From the NCBI RefSeq assembly GCF_000829465.1, contig NZ_JXAL01000021.1, forward strand, positions 41,221 through 105,220: 64,000 bases of DNA. The letters run 5' to 3'. The stretch is from Cohnella kolymensis. Its GTDB lineage: Bacteria; Bacillota; Bacilli; Paenibacillales; Paenibacillaceae. Positions within the stretch are counted from its first letter, which is position 1; each line of letters starts with the position of its first letter. The position numbers and the translations under genes were made by a program. Shown here in pieces: positions 62,438 to 64,000 of this stretch. Under the pieces are notes generated by a model that searched no databases, had not been told where the DNA came from, and saw only the letters and a program-made list of their open reading frames with translations.

Positions 62438-63262
62438 CTACTTAACCGCACCTGAAGTTAATCCTTCCATGAATTGCTTCGAAGCCAGCATGAACAGCAG
62501 AATCATCGGCAAGGAAGACAAAGCCAGCCCCGCGAACAAGACGCTCCAATCCGCGGAATACTCGCTGAACAGCGTAAGCATGCCTACGGGGATCGTTTTC
62601 CTCGTTTCTTCCTGGATGAAGATGAGCGGGAAGAAGAAGTCGTTCCATACCTGGATGAAGTTGATGATCATGACTGTCCCGAGAGCCGGCCTCATCAGAG
62701 GAATAATGACGCGCCATAGAATGCCGAAATCGGAGCAGCCGTCGATTCGCGCCGCCTCTTCCAGCGCCGAAGGCACCGTACGGAAAAAACCGGTCAGGAT
62801 CAGAACTGAAATGGGGATTCCGATCGCAGTATAAATGCAAATGAGCGACCCTACGGAATTCAGCAAATTGAGCGACCTCATCAGCATAAACAGAGGAACG
62901 ATTCCCAGCTTGATCGGGATCATCATCCCGAGCAGGAAAAAGAAAAACAAGAAGCCGTTCCACTTGAAATTGAACCGAGCAATGTAAAAAGAAGCCATCG
63001 CGCCGACAACGAGGATAATCGCCACGGAGACAACAGTGACAAAAACACTGTTGTACACATATTCGAAATAGGGAAGCTGATCGAACAGCTTATGGTATGA
63101 ATCCAGGTTAATCGACTTTGGAAGCGAAATCGGATTTTTAAAAATATCGATATTCGTTTTTAACGAAGACAGCAGCATCAATAGGACGGGGTACAGCCCG
63201 ATGAATGCAAACACGGTGAATACCGCGTACTGCCACACTCTTGTGCCGACGCCGATTTTCAT
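62438..63262 (-). CDS. Sugar ABC importer permease, MalG-like
   Basis: This is a 274-residue CUT1-family permease with about six membrane helices. The EAA loop is EEAARIDGCSDFGILWRVIIPLMRPAL, and the end SKQFMEGLTSGAVK is the CUT1 hallmark. ATG at 63262 has GAGGGG upstream. It should work with a MalF-like partner and a binding protein, normally encoded just upstream; instead an IS110-family element begins within about 100 bp. The ATPase (MsmK/UgpC type) is usually elsewhere. The gene may be cut off from its promoter and partners. Confidence 0.9.
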   Translation of the reverse strand: MKIGVGTRVWQYAVFTVFAFIGLYPVLLMLLSSLKTNIDIFKNPISLPKSINLDSYHKLFDQLPYFEYVYNSVFVTVVSVAIILVVGAMASFYIARFNFKWNGFLFFFFLLGMMIPIKLGIVPLFMLMRSLNLLNSVGSLICIYTAIGIPISVLILTGFFRTVPSALEEAARIDGCSDFGILWRVIIPLMRPALGTVMIINFIQVWNDFFFPLIFIQEETRKTIPVGMLTLFSEYSADWSVLFAGLALSSLPMILLFMLASKQFMEGLTSGAVK

Positions 63263-63299
63263 GCTGACCCCTCCTCGTATAGTATCTATTGAAAACATA

Positions 63300-63669
63300 T
63301 TTCAGTGTATTTCCAGTCCTCTGGGGCACTGGGTGCAAGCTACAAAATTTCCAATTGCTCATTGAAAATTTCATTAGGGGACTGGACTTTCCGGCATGCC
63401 TCTGGACAATGGAACTTAGGGTCCATTCGGGGCAATTCTCTCGCCTCCTGTAGCATCGTCTACTTCCTAAGTCTGTTTCTCCGGTACTCGCTCGAACTTC
63501 TTACCGCTGGCTGTTCCCTTCGGCAGCCCATGCCCGGCTATAGCAGTATCGGGGCAGCTCATGGACCGAAGTGAGTTCTCATATGCGAGGGTGACTGAGC
63601 GGCGAGTGCGCCGGAGGCATCCCGGAGAGTCTATTCCCCTGGATTCCCTAAAGAAAGGAGGAACTCTAC
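63300..63669 (+). mobile_element. IS110-family left-end noncoding region (bridge RNA candidate)
   Basis: About 370 bp without a plausible gene precede the IS110 transposase. It has several potential hairpins, for instance GGCTG/CAGCC around 63507-63527 and GCCGG/CCCGG-type pairs near 63610-63630. IS110-group elements encode a structured bridge RNA with target- and donor-binding loops in the left-end noncoding segment. The exact left terminus cannot be fixed from one copy; it could lie anywhere between about 63280 and 63420. Confidence 0.5.
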
Positions 63670-64000
63670 TTGAAGTTGTTTGTCGGTATTGACGTCAGTT
63701 CACAAGAACTGGAAGCGTGTTTTATGAACTCGGATGGCGACAAGCTTGAGACGCTCAAAGTAAAGAATGATTTGGCGCATCCCACTTGCGAGACCGTATC
63801 GTCGCTTTGGCGGACAAGCATCATCTGAAATCCATATCGGGCTTGAGGCCACCTCGGTATACAGCTGGCATCCTGCCATGTATATGCACGAGGATCCGGC
63901 ACTCAAAGCGCGTAAAGCCAAGGTGTTTACCATCAATCCGAAACTTGTGAGCAAGTTCAGGGAAGCGTACCCCGATCTGGACAAGACCGACCGCTTGGAC
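63670..64000 (+). mobile_element. IS110-family transposase, 5' part (two frame breaks, 3' truncated)
   Basis: TTG at 63670 follows AGGAGG and starts KLFVGIDVSSQELEACFMN, the RuvC-like DEDD domain of IS110 transposases. The chain continues in a second frame from ~63777 (ASHLRDRIVALADKHHL) and a third from ~63830 (IHIGLEATSVYSWHPAMY, later DKTDRLD). Catalytic D, E and D are visible, one or more in each of the outer frames. Both shifts are single-base losses. The gene runs off the window, so the C-terminal Tnp_20 domain with its serine is not seen. Confidence 0.85.

Noticed and set aside
1..64000. CRISPR arrays, prophage or integrative element, rRNA or tRNA genes
   Set aside because: No regularly spaced repeats, phage structural genes, integrase or cloverleaf/rRNA signatures were recognised; the only mobile DNA seen is the IS110 element at the right edge.

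Overview
The window looks like a chromosomal segment from an aerobic, endospore-forming member of the Bacilli, most probably Paenibacillaceae. Support comes from strong AGGAGG-type ribosome-binding sites with many TTG/GTG starts, a YjcZ-like small protein, a SigL (sigma-54)/RocR-type activator pair, a kamA-yodPQRST-like beta-lysine set, MhqO/MhqD-like quinone-detoxification genes, an SLH-anchored subtilisin and a c-di-AMP (ydaO-type) riboswitch. No rRNA, tRNA, CRISPR array or prophage was seen. The species cannot be fixed from the sequence alone.

Layout. 1-6 kb: 3' end of a histidine kinase with a degenerate GGDEF-like domain, an MFS exporter, a NitT/TauT/SsuABC-type importer and an MBL-fold hydrolase. 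6-10.3 kb: an HscC-like Hsp70 translationally coupled to a J-like/TPR protein. 10.4-13.4 kb: lutABC lactate oxidation genes, divergent from a long catabolic operon at 13.6-26.7 kb (GntR regulator, ribose-type ABC importer, glycoside-hydrolase-like protein, M20 amidohydrolase, RidA, MBL hydrolase, class V PLP enzyme, MDR dehydrogenase, Gfo/Idh oxidoreductase, FAH-family hydrolase). 26.8-32 kb: an HtrA/PDZ remnant, a DUF3105 protein, an NlpC/P60 hydrolase, a c-di-AMP riboswitch with terminator in front of a 56-residue protein, methionine aminopeptidase, an orphan TctC-type binding protein and a methyltransferase. 32-41 kb: a CitA/DcuS-type two-component system and a prpF-prpD-prpB-aconitase methylcitrate operon behind a cre-like site. 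41-46.6 kb: GNAT, SLH-subtilisin, azoreductase, a 53-residue protein and a secreted beta-propeller protein. 46.7-56 kb: a sigma-54 lysine/beta-lysine regulon holding the activator, kamA, yodTSRQ-like genes, ablB/yodP and rpoN itself, with two good -24/-12 promoters. 56-64 kb: YjcZ, mhqD-mhqO with a LexA-like small regulator, a drug exporter, a PAS kinase, lrgAB, a MalG-type permease and the left part of an IS110-family element running off the window.

A recurring feature is single-gene frame breaks. Seven otherwise intact conserved genes and the IS110 transposase carry small indels, nearly all single-base losses in short G/C runs. This fits uncorrected sequencing or assembly deletions better than gene decay, so I annotate these genes as single loci across the break.

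The two parts I consider most worth follow-up are the self-contained sigma-54 beta-lysine regulon and the c-di-AMP riboswitch that appears to control only a tiny protein.
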